A stretch of 36,334 nucleotides of DNA from Sporosalibacterium faouarense (GTDB taxonomy: Bacteria; Bacillota; Clostridia; Tissierellales; VENL01). The notes beneath the pieces were generated by a model, which saw nothing but the letters and a program-made list of their open reading frames with translations, searched no databases and was not told where the DNA came from. A program made the position numbers and the translations under genes. Of the stretch, positions 16,041 to 23,856 are shown one piece after another (positions within the stretch are counted from its first letter, which is position 1; every line of letters begins with the position of its first letter). The DNA lies in assembly GCF_016765695.1 (NCBI RefSeq), contig NZ_JAETGO010000049.1, positions 1 through 36,334 on the forward strand, in the 5' to 3' direction.

Positions 16041-16703
16041 TTAACTGTCTGCCTTACTTCCTCTAAACGGTTCCATCGTAACTGATGTATCTGAACTGAT
16101 GCCTTCCTTAATAAATACCTTCTTTACAGTAAGAAAGATAATCTTCCAATCACCTATAAAACTAACATTATTTACGTAATCAACATCAAGATTAAACTTA
16201 TCTTCCCAACTGATGGCATTACGCCCATTGACCTGAGCATGCCCTGAAAGACCAGGTCTCACTTTATGTCTTCTCTTTTGATGCTCATTGTATAGATCCA
16301 AGTATTGAATGAGTAAAGGTCTTGGCCCAACAATACTCATATTCCCCTTTAGAATGTTAAATAGCTCTGGTAGTTCATCTAATGATGTGGACCTTAGCAT
16401 CCTACCAAACTTAGTAAGTCTCACCGAGTCTGGAAGCAGCTCACCCTTCTCATTCTTCCCATCCGTCATTGTTCTAAACTTATACATGGTGAAAAGCTTC
16501 TCATTAAGCCCAGGTCTTTTCTGCTTAAATAAGACTGGACTACCAAGCTTGAGCCTAACAAGAATCGCGATCATTATAAGCACAGGACTTAAAACGATAA
16601 TTGCCATCAAAGACAAAACGAAATCCATTGGTCTTTTAAGAAACCTTCTATATATACTTTTATTCTGTCTTACTTCATCATCTGTTTTAACTTCACTCTG
16701 CAT
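16041..16703 (-). CDS. Monotopic phosphoglycosyl transferase (PglC/EpsL type)
   Basis: A 220-residue bacterial sugar transferase of the short form. A re-entrant membrane helix (about 25-47) follows the basic stretch YRRFLKRPMDF. The catalytic Asp-Glu dyad lies in RSTSLDELPELFN (about 104-116), followed by GNMSIVGPRPLL and RPGLSGHAQVNGRN. It starts glycan assembly by moving a sugar-1-phosphate from UDP-sugar to undecaprenyl phosphate, here probably diacetylbacillosamine. AGGTGAT precedes ATG 16703. Placement between aminotransferase and acetyltransferase genes mirrors known pgl and eps clusters. The C-terminal tail (about 200-220) is divergent. Confidence 0.94.
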   Translation of the reverse strand: MQSEVKTDDEVRQNKSIYRRFLKRPMDFVLSLMAIIVLSPVLIMIAILVRLKLGSPVLFKQKRPGLNEKLFTMYKFRTMTDGKNEKGELLPDSVRLTKFGRMLRSTSLDELPELFNILKGNMSIVGPRPLLIQYLDLYNEHQKRRHKVRPGLSGHAQVNGRNAISWEDKFNLDVDYVNNVSFIGDWKIIFLTVKKVFIKEGISSDTSVTMEPFRGSKADS

Positions 16704-16729
16704 CTATTATCACCTGCTTCTTATTTAGA

Positions 16730-17839
16730 CTATAGTCTCTTTATAATCCTACAAATTCTCTCAAGATCTTCATCTGTCATCTTTGTATCACTTGGCAAAC
16801 ACACACCATTCTCAAAAATCTTTTCACTCACAACTCCACCAACATAATCATACTCAGCAAAGAATGGCTGCATGTGCATTGGCTTCCACACAGGTCTCGA
16901 TTCAATATTCTCAGCTTCTAAAGCTTCCATAACATCTAAAGGTCTAACTCTACCCCTCAATGTTATTACACTTAGCCAATAATTTGGATCATTCCAGTCA
17001 TTGATTGGCATGAAGTTTACACCTTCAAGTTGTCCAAGTTCTCTCTTATAAAATTCAAAAATATATTTCTTTTTAATAACCCTCTGATCTAACACCTTAA
17101 GTTGCCCTCTTCCAATGCCAGCAACAACATTGCTCATACGGTAATTAAACCCTAATTCACTATGCTGGTAGTGCCTCGCTGCATCTCTTGATTGTGTGGA
17201 CCAAAACCTAACTTTCTTAATCCTCTCTTCATCATCAGAAACAAGCATACCTCCACCTGATGTTGTGATAATCTTATTGCCATTAAAACTGAACACTCCA
17301 AATTTACCAAAGGTTCCGGTGTGCTTTCCTTTATAATAAGCCCCTAAAGACTCAGCTGCATCCTCAATGACTGTAACCTTATGTCTACTGCAAATATCCA
17401 TAATCCTATCCATATCAGCAGACAAGCCATATAAATGTACAATTAAAACAACTTTTACCTTATCACCGTACTTCCTAAAGGCTACCTCTAATTCTTTAGG
17501 ATCCATATTCCATGTTTCATAATCACTGTCGATAAAGACAGGAGTAGCGTTCTGATATATGATTGGATTGGCTGTAGCAGAAAAAGTAAGGGTTGGACAA
17601 AGTACGATATCTCCTTCACCTACTCCTGCAGCTTTAAGCGCTAAATGAATAGCGCTAGTTCCTGATGAGAGAGCAGCTGCAGCTTTAGAACCTACCTTAG
17701 TAGCCAATTCATTTTCAAACTCATTTACATTTTCCCCAAGAGGAGCAATCCAATTTGTATCAAAAGCTTCCTGTACATATTCCATCTCATAGCCTTCATC
17801 ACTCATATGGGGTGATGCTAAATATATGCGTTTACTCAT
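16730..17839 (-). CDS. PLP-dependent sugar aminotransferase (DegT/PglE/EpsN family)
   Basis: A protein of about 369 residues of the DegT/DnrJ/EryC1/StrS family. It has the N-terminal YLASPHMSDEGYEMEYVQEA, the PLP-contacting SSGTSAIHLALKAAG, IEDAAESLGA (aspartate for the pyridine nitrogen) and the Schiff-base lysine in FSFNGNKIITTSGGG (about 186). PglE-type members put an amino group on C4 of the 4-keto sugar made by the dehydratase encoded at 3440-5329. ATG 17839 has GAGG and GGAGG upstream. The ATG at 17854 is in frame, but its upstream sequence is poor. It is 26 bases upstream of the phosphoglycosyl transferase gene. Confidence 0.93.
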   Translation of the reverse strand: MSKRIYLASPHMSDEGYEMEYVQEAFDTNWIAPLGENVNEFENELATKVGSKAAAALSSGTSAIHLALKAAGVGEGDIVLCPTLTFSATANPIIYQNATPVFIDSDYETWNMDPKELEVAFRKYGDKVKVVLIVHLYGLSADMDRIMDICSRHKVTVIEDAAESLGAYYKGKHTGTFGKFGVFSFNGNKIITTSGGGMLVSDDEERIKKVRFWSTQSRDAARHYQHSELGFNYRMSNVVAGIGRGQLKVLDQRVIKKKYIFEFYKRELGQLEGVNFMPINDWNDPNYWLSVITLRGRVRPLDVMEALEAENIESRPVWKPMHMQPFFAEYDYVGGVVSEKIFENGVCLPSDTKMTDEDLERICRIIKRL

Positions 17840-17867
17840 TACCTCCAACCTCATTCCATTTTTAATC

Positions 17868-20822
17868 TTATTTTGCTTCCTTAAAAACTATTGCTTCCTC
17901 TATATCAATATAACCATCGTCATTACCATTATGTTGTAATCTTAAGTATTGACTTCCTGGAGCAATATCTGAATCAGTTTTAAAATCTAATTTTAACAGT
18001 GTCCATTCATTGTCAACATTTATCTCTTTCAACCTTGCTTGCCATGTTCTTTCAGCATTGTTATCAGTTATACCAATCTCACAGCTATCTTTTTTAATTG
18101 TTCCTTTTACCTTAATAAATAATGAGTAATTAGTATTAGGTTCAAGCTTTAACCCATAAGGATAAATCATCCCATACCTTTCTCCCTCATTAGTTATTCT
18201 TATATAGTCACTTTCATCTTGCTCCATTTGCTTATGCTTAATCTGTCCTCCATCACTATTCCATTCCCTAAGCATATCAATTTTCCCATCACCATCTATA
18301 TCCAAATCAAAATAATATGCAAAGTTCAAAGCATAGTTATTGTCAATCATATATTCACTACTATCCAAATTCTCCTTATAGAATTGAATATATCCTAACT
18401 TGTATAATAAATCTTCGTTATATCTAAGTGGTTCAATTGCCTTACTATTTATTTCCTTTATTTCCTCTTTAACCTTATATGCTTCATTAATAATCTCTCT
18501 GGCCTTATCTTTATCATTTTTTTGATTTAAATAATACTTAAAAGCACTTAGATATGCATTACTCTTTTGAAGATAATTCTCCACAATCATAGGTTGAATT
18601 TCAACAGTTTCATCTACTAAACTTAAAGCTCTATCTATATATCCTATATTTAAATAAAATGAAGCTCCTACAGCTTTTATATTGGGATTATATTTCCCAA
18701 GCTCTTGTGCCTTATCCATTTCTCTAAAAGCATCATTGATATATTTTTTATCTTTAGTCTGTTGATACATATTCTTTCCTAGTGTAGCAAAGTCTGCCCT
18801 ATATTCCGTCTTATATGGGTCAAAGAGTATTGCTTTATCAAAATATTCTATAGCTTCCTCTATATTATTTTCCTCACTAGTTTTAACTGCCTTCTGAGCT
18901 AAAGCATTTCCTATCACTAAAGAAGATGAATTGATTAATAGTAATACCAATACAATCATACTAATAACCTTTATTACCTTACTTCCATCCTTTTTGTCTT
19001 CCTTCACTTCTATATATCCTGCTAAAATACCCATTAGTCCCCACAAGATAAATGTTAGTGCTGAAAGGGATAAATCAAAGTCCATAAAAGCATGACCTAG
19101 TATTAAAACAACTGTAATAAATATTGTCACTATACTTATTTTACTTTTTTCATCTTTTAAGCTATGCCATTTTTTATATGTGTAATAAACTAACAAACAA
19201 ATCATAGCTAATAATATAAGCAATCCAACAATGCCTACTTCTATCCAAACCTGTAAGAAGTAGTTATGAGCCTGAGTACTTGTATATCCATATGATTGAT
19301 ATGAAGTATATAGTCTGCTCCAGCCTCCACCGCCAGTTCCTAAAAGGAAATAATCCTTTATAACTTTTAATCCATCTCTATAGAAAGTTAATCTTCCCTG
19401 AGCACTATTATCATTTATGTTAATACTATTAATTCTAGTTATAATAGATTCTGGAATATATTTGTATTTTAGTTTAATCTCATCAATTATAGAATCCCTT
19501 TGAGTATCAATAACCGTTGCATTATCATATGTTATAGATGTTCCTGAGTAATAGTTGTCAAAATATACTCTTATACTATTGGTTTTTTCTGTAGTTACAA
19601 ATTCCAATTGTAATTGATTCTCATCTGATTTATTTATTTGTTCTGTTTTTAATTGTTCTAAATTCCCTTTATCATCTAAACTATATACTCTAACTCTTCC
19701 TATATAGGGCTGTTCCTTACTATTTTCACCACTATAATTTACTGATAATGTATATTCTCTATTTTCTTCTATATTACCAACATTCCTATATATAGTTATC
19801 CAATTATCCTTAGTCGAATTATTGCTTAGTGTCAATGGTTCAATTTGATTAAAAGCATATAATATTCCACTACCACAGATAATAACTATTACTAATATAA
19901 ATATCAGTACTTTATTTGTACTGATTTTAATCTTATTAATTTTAGGATTAATTAACACTATAAAATATGATATTACACCCATGATTATTGCAGGTAAAAT
20001 AGACATTATCCATTGTATAAAACTATTACTATCAGCTAATTGACCGAACACCATTGCAAAACCAATGCTTATTATAGAGTTAAAGAATAAAAATATTATT
20101 AACTCTAATTTCTTTTTATTTGGTATAGCAATAATATATAGTAATAAAACAAATGGTAATATTAGCCACATTCCCCTAGAGTATGTAAGTATAAATGTAA
20201 ATAGAAGCAAGCTTGAGCTGGCTCCATATAGAATTTTATTTTCTTTATTTTCTTCTGTTATAAAAAGACCAGTAGCAATTATAAATATGGCTCCTAGAAA
20301 AGATGCCAGAGTATTAGGATACTGAAATGTAGATGCTATCCTATCTCCCATTACGGCACCATTGTAGCTCCATGTTCCAATATATGACCCGATTCCAACT
20401 ATTGAAACTCCAACTGCACTGATAATTAATGTATTGAACATCCACTTTTTATTTTTTTCATCAGTTGATAAATCCCTAGCTAATAGAAAAATAAAGAAGT
20501 AATTTGCATACTTAAGCATTTCTCCTATTGCTAGTCTAGTGTCTACTGCATAGAATATTGATATAAAGTACATAAATACAATACCTATAGCAGTTATATC
20601 TATAGGTGACTGTATTAGCTTGTACTCCCTTTTCTTATATTTAGAGCCTATCCAAATTAATGCTAAGGCAAATGATAATACATGGGTAGGCATTAGTTCT
20701 TTTTCAAAGTACATACCTCTAAAGAACGGTGGGTATGCTAATAATATACAGAATAGTACTAAAACAATATTTTCAACAGATAATAAAGTTTTTTTATTAT
20801 ATTTTGCAACTTTTGTAGGCAT
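17868..20822 (-). CDS. Large O-antigen-ligase-like protein with TPR and C-terminal beta domain
   Basis: A 984-residue membrane protein, about twice the usual ligase length. The N-terminal half has some twelve hydrophobic spans, interrupted by an extracytoplasmic beta-rich insert (about 325-455). The Wzy_C signature follows (about 475-535): GRLTFYRDGLKVIKDYFLLG, TGGGGWS and QAHNYFLQVWIEVGI. After the last spans come TPR-like helical repeats (about 640-800, e.g. NNIEEAIEYFDKAILFDPYK). The C-terminal jelly-roll-like domain (about 835-984) starts with a calcium-loop-like DIDGDGKID. Polymerase, ligase to the wall, or protein O-oligosaccharyltransferase are all possible. TPR-bearing ligase-like proteins are known in Firmicutes, but the substrate is not. 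AGGAGG precedes ATG 20822. Confidence 0.85.
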   Translation of the reverse strand: MPTKVAKYNKKTLLSVENIVLVLFCILLAYPPFFRGMYFEKELMPTHVLSFALALIWIGSKYKKREYKLIQSPIDITAIGIVFMYFISIFYAVDTRLAIGEMLKYANYFFIFLLARDLSTDEKNKKWMFNTLIISAVGVSIVGIGSYIGTWSYNGAVMGDRIASTFQYPNTLASFLGAIFIIATGLFITEENKENKILYGASSSLLLFTFILTYSRGMWLILPFVLLLYIIAIPNKKKLELIIFLFFNSIISIGFAMVFGQLADSNSFIQWIMSILPAIIMGVISYFIVLINPKINKIKISTNKVLIFILVIVIICGSGILYAFNQIEPLTLSNNSTKDNWITIYRNVGNIEENREYTLSVNYSGENSKEQPYIGRVRVYSLDDKGNLEQLKTEQINKSDENQLQLEFVTTEKTNSIRVYFDNYYSGTSITYDNATVIDTQRDSIIDEIKLKYKYIPESIITRINSININDNSAQGRLTFYRDGLKVIKDYFLLGTGGGGWSRLYTSYQSYGYTSTQAHNYFLQVWIEVGIVGLLILLAMICLLVYYTYKKWHSLKDEKSKISIVTIFITVVLILGHAFMDFDLSLSALTFILWGLMGILAGYIEVKEDKKDGSKVIKVISMIVLVLLLINSSSLVIGNALAQKAVKTSEENNIEEAIEYFDKAILFDPYKTEYRADFATLGKNMYQQTKDKKYINDAFREMDKAQELGKYNPNIKAVGASFYLNIGYIDRALSLVDETVEIQPMIVENYLQKSNAYLSAFKYYLNQKNDKDKAREIINEAYKVKEEIKEINSKAIEPLRYNEDLLYKLGYIQFYKENLDSSEYMIDNNYALNFAYYFDLDIDGDGKIDMLREWNSDGGQIKHKQMEQDESDYIRITNEGERYGMIYPYGLKLEPNTNYSLFIKVKGTIKKDSCEIGITDNNAERTWQARLKEINVDNEWTLLKLDFKTDSDIAPGSQYLRLQHNGNDDGYIDIEEAIVFKEAK

Positions 20823-20873
20823 TATTGGCCTCCTAACTTATATGTTTAATATACTTTTATCCCCTTATTTGTA

Positions 20874-22238
20874 TTAAGCTTCAGCTGAGGTCTTCCAATA
20901 ATGTCTAAAGAAAGCTATAAATACTCCTAGCATTACTCCAAGAACTCCTCCTATTGCTAGATTAAGCACCTTGTTTGGACTTACTGGATTTTTAGGAACT
21001 ATGGATTTAGAAACTATAGTTATACTCGACTCTCCTACCTCTGTGGCTTCTGCTATTCTAGTAGCTTCATATTTATCTAAGAATGAATCATAGGTGCTTT
21101 GAGATAGATTTACCTTTCTTTGAATTAACTTTTCATTATGCTCTTTATCTGCTAATTCTACTTGAAGACTTTCTAACTCTTTCTTAACATCATTGATCTT
21201 ATCTTCTAGATTTTCCTTTGTCCTATTATAACTAAATTCTATATTTTCTTTTTCTTGCTTTACCCTTGCAGAATCTATTTCATATTGATCTACTTTCTCT
21301 TTAAGAGTTAAGTAAGTAGGGTTTATTTCTTCACTTTCCATTTTTATATCTGATATATCCTTTGTAGATGAGTTTGTCTCTTCCTTCACTATATCAGAAA
21401 GAGTTGAATCATCTGTAATTGACTTCTCGGTGGTAAGCTTTTCCGGCGTATTACTTAATTGAACCCTAGCACTTTGTAATTCTGCTGATATTTTATTTTC
21501 TTCCATTTCTTTATCTAAAAGTTCATCTTTATAATCTATCTCTTCTCTTGACAATCTATCTTTATAGCTATTTAGTTCACTTAGTTTTGAACCCACTTCT
21601 GCTCTAAGCTCATCTACTCCTCTAGGCTGAGCTAAAAACTCTTTTAACTCTAATAAAGCTTCATCCAACTTAGTCTTTTCCACCTCAAGCTGAGAATTTA
21701 TAAAGCTTGAATTCTGTGAAGCTTTATTCTTAGCTAAGTCAGTTATAAAGTATGTGAAGTTCTCAGTCACTGTATTAGCGATTTTTGCTGCCAATTCTGG
21801 ATCTGTATGACTAGCCTTAACGATTATCAAATTTGTATCTGCTATAGTTTGTAGACTTATCATATTAGCTAGGCTATCTACTGTTATATCTTTTTCAGCT
21901 AAATTTAGCTCCTCAATGGTTTTTAACAGTATCTGTGAATTTTTTATCTGCTCCTTATAGGTTTGAAGAGTCATTATTGGATATGATGAAAATGAATTTA
22001 AAATCCCATCTATGTTTTCAGATTGGATATCCATATTAGATAATTTATCGGTTGCTAAAGAAGCCATCATTGTTGTTTTAGCTTCATATTTTGGCTCTAT
22101 TATAAAAAAACTAAAAACAGCCGAAGCTAGTACACATATAACGGTTATTATTGCGATCATTTTCCATCCATCAAGTAAGGTTTCAATTAACTCTCTTAAA
22201 CTTATTTCATCATAATCTCTCTGATTTATTTGCTCCAT
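20874..22238 (-). CDS. Wzz/GumC-family chain-length regulator with long coiled coil
   Basis: First gene of the polysaccharide operon. A 454-residue protein with a membrane span at about 28-50 and a Wzz domain. A long charged coiled coil follows (about 180-400, rich in Glu/Lys/Leu/Ser), interrupted by a Ser/Thr-rich patch. Then come the proline motif VPKNPVSPNKVLNLA and a second span (about 425-446), leaving a short basic tail. It lacks a fused kinase domain; the CpsD-type kinase is encoded at the far end of the locus. It is paralogous to the short CpsC-like protein (ISLRELIETL against IELRELMQII). AGGAGGAG precedes ATG 22238. Confidence 0.93.
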   Translation of the reverse strand: MEQINQRDYDEISLRELIETLLDGWKMIAIITVICVLASAVFSFFIIEPKYEAKTTMMASLATDKLSNMDIQSENIDGILNSFSSYPIMTLQTYKEQIKNSQILLKTIEELNLAEKDITVDSLANMISLQTIADTNLIIVKASHTDPELAAKIANTVTENFTYFITDLAKNKASQNSSFINSQLEVEKTKLDEALLELKEFLAQPRGVDELRAEVGSKLSELNSYKDRLSREEIDYKDELLDKEMEENKISAELQSARVQLSNTPEKLTTEKSITDDSTLSDIVKEETNSSTKDISDIKMESEEINPTYLTLKEKVDQYEIDSARVKQEKENIEFSYNRTKENLEDKINDVKKELESLQVELADKEHNEKLIQRKVNLSQSTYDSFLDKYEATRIAEATEVGESSITIVSKSIVPKNPVSPNKVLNLAIGGVLGVMLGVFIAFFRHYWKTSAEA

Positions 22239-22328
22239 CTCTTTCTCTCCTCCTAATTTATATGAGAACTCCTAATATAACTCCACTTCTACATTCTAAC
22301 ATAAATTCCTTCGCTAAAAAATATCTAA

Positions 22329-22346
22329 TTTTGTCACATTTTGTCA
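22329..22346 (-). promoter_or_regulatory. Tandem TTTTGTCA repeats upstream of the polysaccharide operon
   Basis: TTTTGTCA occurs at 22329-22336 and again at 22339-22346, ten bases apart, about one helical turn, so a protein could bind both on one face. Each copy extends to a one-mismatch version of the Spo0A box (TTTGTCGAA). The pair lies about 90-110 bases upstream of the first start codon and downstream of the candidate promoter at 22369-22396. Repression is the simpler reading if that promoter is used. Confidence 0.4.
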
Positions 22347-22368
22347 TATTCTCAAGTTTGTTTACATT

Positions 22369-22396
22369 AATATATTTTATATATATTCTATATCAA
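22369..22396 (-). promoter_or_regulatory. Candidate promoter of the polysaccharide operon
   Basis: On the minus strand TTGATA (22391-22396) and TATATT (22369-22374) are separated by 16 bases, each close to the sigma-A consensus. The intergenic region 22239-22579 is shared with the divergent YibE/F gene. For the latter a TATAAT at 22529-22534 is visible, but without a good -35. Many promoter-like strings occur in such AT-rich DNA. Confidence 0.35.
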
Positions 22397-22579
22397 CTTT
22401 ATATATGATGCACTAATTATTATACTAATTAAGTATACCAAAAATTGCCTTAAATTTAAACCTGTCTAGGGTACTAAAACTATTTAATTTTTTTAAAAAA
22501 GAGGGTCATAAAAAATACATTTTAAAAATATAATATATAAACTGTTATTGGGACAAGCATTTTAACAAAGGAGGTCCTT

Positions 22580-23698
22580 ATGAAAAAAGATACTATTATC
22601 ATAGTTTTATTGGCCATTATTTTATCAATTGCATCTATTACTTCTTCAAATTTATTCAAGGAAAAAAATAATGGCAATTATGAGTTTGAAAAAGCTAAAG
22701 TATTGCAAATTAATCAAGATAAAACAGAAGAAGATAATGTATTGCCTAATTCCTATTTAGGTTATCAGGATATTAAGGTTAAAATTCTATCAGGGGAGCA
22801 CGAAGGAGAAGTTTTTAATATTAGAAATTCATTAAGTAGATTATATAATGTCCGTACTAAAGAAAATATGACTATAATAGTTCGATTATTTGTTAAAGAC
22901 GATATACTACAAAATGTGATTGTGTTTAATTACAGCAGAGAAATTATCATTTTTTCATTAATAGCTTTATTCTTTATTGTATTAATCTTATTTGGAAGAA
23001 AAGAAGGAGTAAAGTCTATTATCTCATTGGTGTTTACGTCTATTGTAGTAGTTTTTTTTATGCTTCCTATGATTTTTAGGGGATATGACCCCGTTCCTAT
23101 AGCTATCATAACAGTAAGTGTGGCAACTATGATAACTTTACCCCTTATAGCTGGATGCACTAGAAAGTCACTTGCTGCAATATTGGGGACAATAGTGGGT
23201 ATTATTATAGCTGGTATTATATCCTATATAGCAGGTAATCTAGCCCATCTTTCTGGAGTCACTATGGAAGAAGCTGAGGAATTGATATATTTGGCTGGAG
23301 ATGTGGGATTAAAGGTTAAGGGTCTTATGTTTGCAGGAATCTTGATTGCTAGTCTAGGAGCTGTTATGGATGTGGCTATGTCAATAGCATCATCTATATT
23401 TGAAGTGCATAATAATAATCCTAAGCTAAGTAGCAAAGAGCTATTTACTTCTGGTATGAATGTAGGTCGAGATGTGATGGGAACAATGTCTAATACTTTA
23501 ATATTAGCCTTTGCAGGGGGTTCTCTAAATGTTATGATACTTATTGTAGCCTATCAAATGCCTTATAATCAATTAATCAACTTAGATTTAGTAGGTACAG
23601 AGCTTATTCAAGGCTTGGCTGGAAGTATTGGCATAGTATTGACAGTACCATTTACTGCACTAATATCTTCAGTGTTATCAAAGAATAGATTAGATTAA
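22580..23698 (+). CDS. YibE/F-family integral membrane protein
   Basis: A 372-residue protein. An N-terminal span (about 5-23) leads to a small extracytoplasmic beta domain (about 38-115). About seven further hydrophobic spans follow from residue 122 to the end. The conserved region GDVGLKVKGLMFAGILIASL, GAVMDVAMSIASSIFEV and SGMNVGRDVMGTMSNTLILA identifies YibE/F. The family is widespread in Gram-positives and has no settled function; transport has been suggested. GGAGGTCC precedes ATG 22580. It is one of only two plausible complete plus-strand genes and stands divergent from the polysaccharide operon. A strong bidirectional hairpin follows it. Confidence 0.9.
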   Translation: MKKDTIIIVLLAIILSIASITSSNLFKEKNNGNYEFEKAKVLQINQDKTEEDNVLPNSYLGYQDIKVKILSGEHEGEVFNIRNSLSRLYNVRTKENMTIIVRLFVKDDILQNVIVFNYSREIIIFSLIALFFIVLILFGRKEGVKSIISLVFTSIVVVFFMLPMIFRGYDPVPIAIITVSVATMITLPLIAGCTRKSLAAILGTIVGIIIAGIISYIAGNLAHLSGVTMEEAEELIYLAGDVGLKVKGLMFAGILIASLGAVMDVAMSIASSIFEVHNNNPKLSSKELFTSGMNVGRDVMGTMSNTLILAFAGGSLNVMILIVAYQMPYNQLINLDLVGTELIQGLAGSIGIVLTVPFTALISSVLSKNRLD

Positions 23699-23812
23699 TA
23701 TTTCTAGTAATAAAATGATAAAATTGCAACTCGGATGAAATCTTATATGAATTTATTTAAACTATATTATTTAATTTACTAAGTTAAATGATTGACATAT
23801 AAAATTCTCTAA

Positions 23813-23846
23813 AAAATAACCTGGAGAACTATCTCCAGGTTATTTT
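23813..23846. terminator. Bidirectional terminator between yibE/F-like and SLH genes
   Basis: A perfect 15-bp stem, AAAATAACCTGGAGA (23813-23827) against its complement (23832-23846), closes on the 4-base loop ACTA. The minus strand reads into TTATTTTTT, a good T-tract for the SLH-protein gene, which ends 10 bases before it. The plus strand reads TTATTTTAATT for the YibE/F gene. Confidence 0.9.
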
Positions 23847-23856
23847 AATTAGTATC

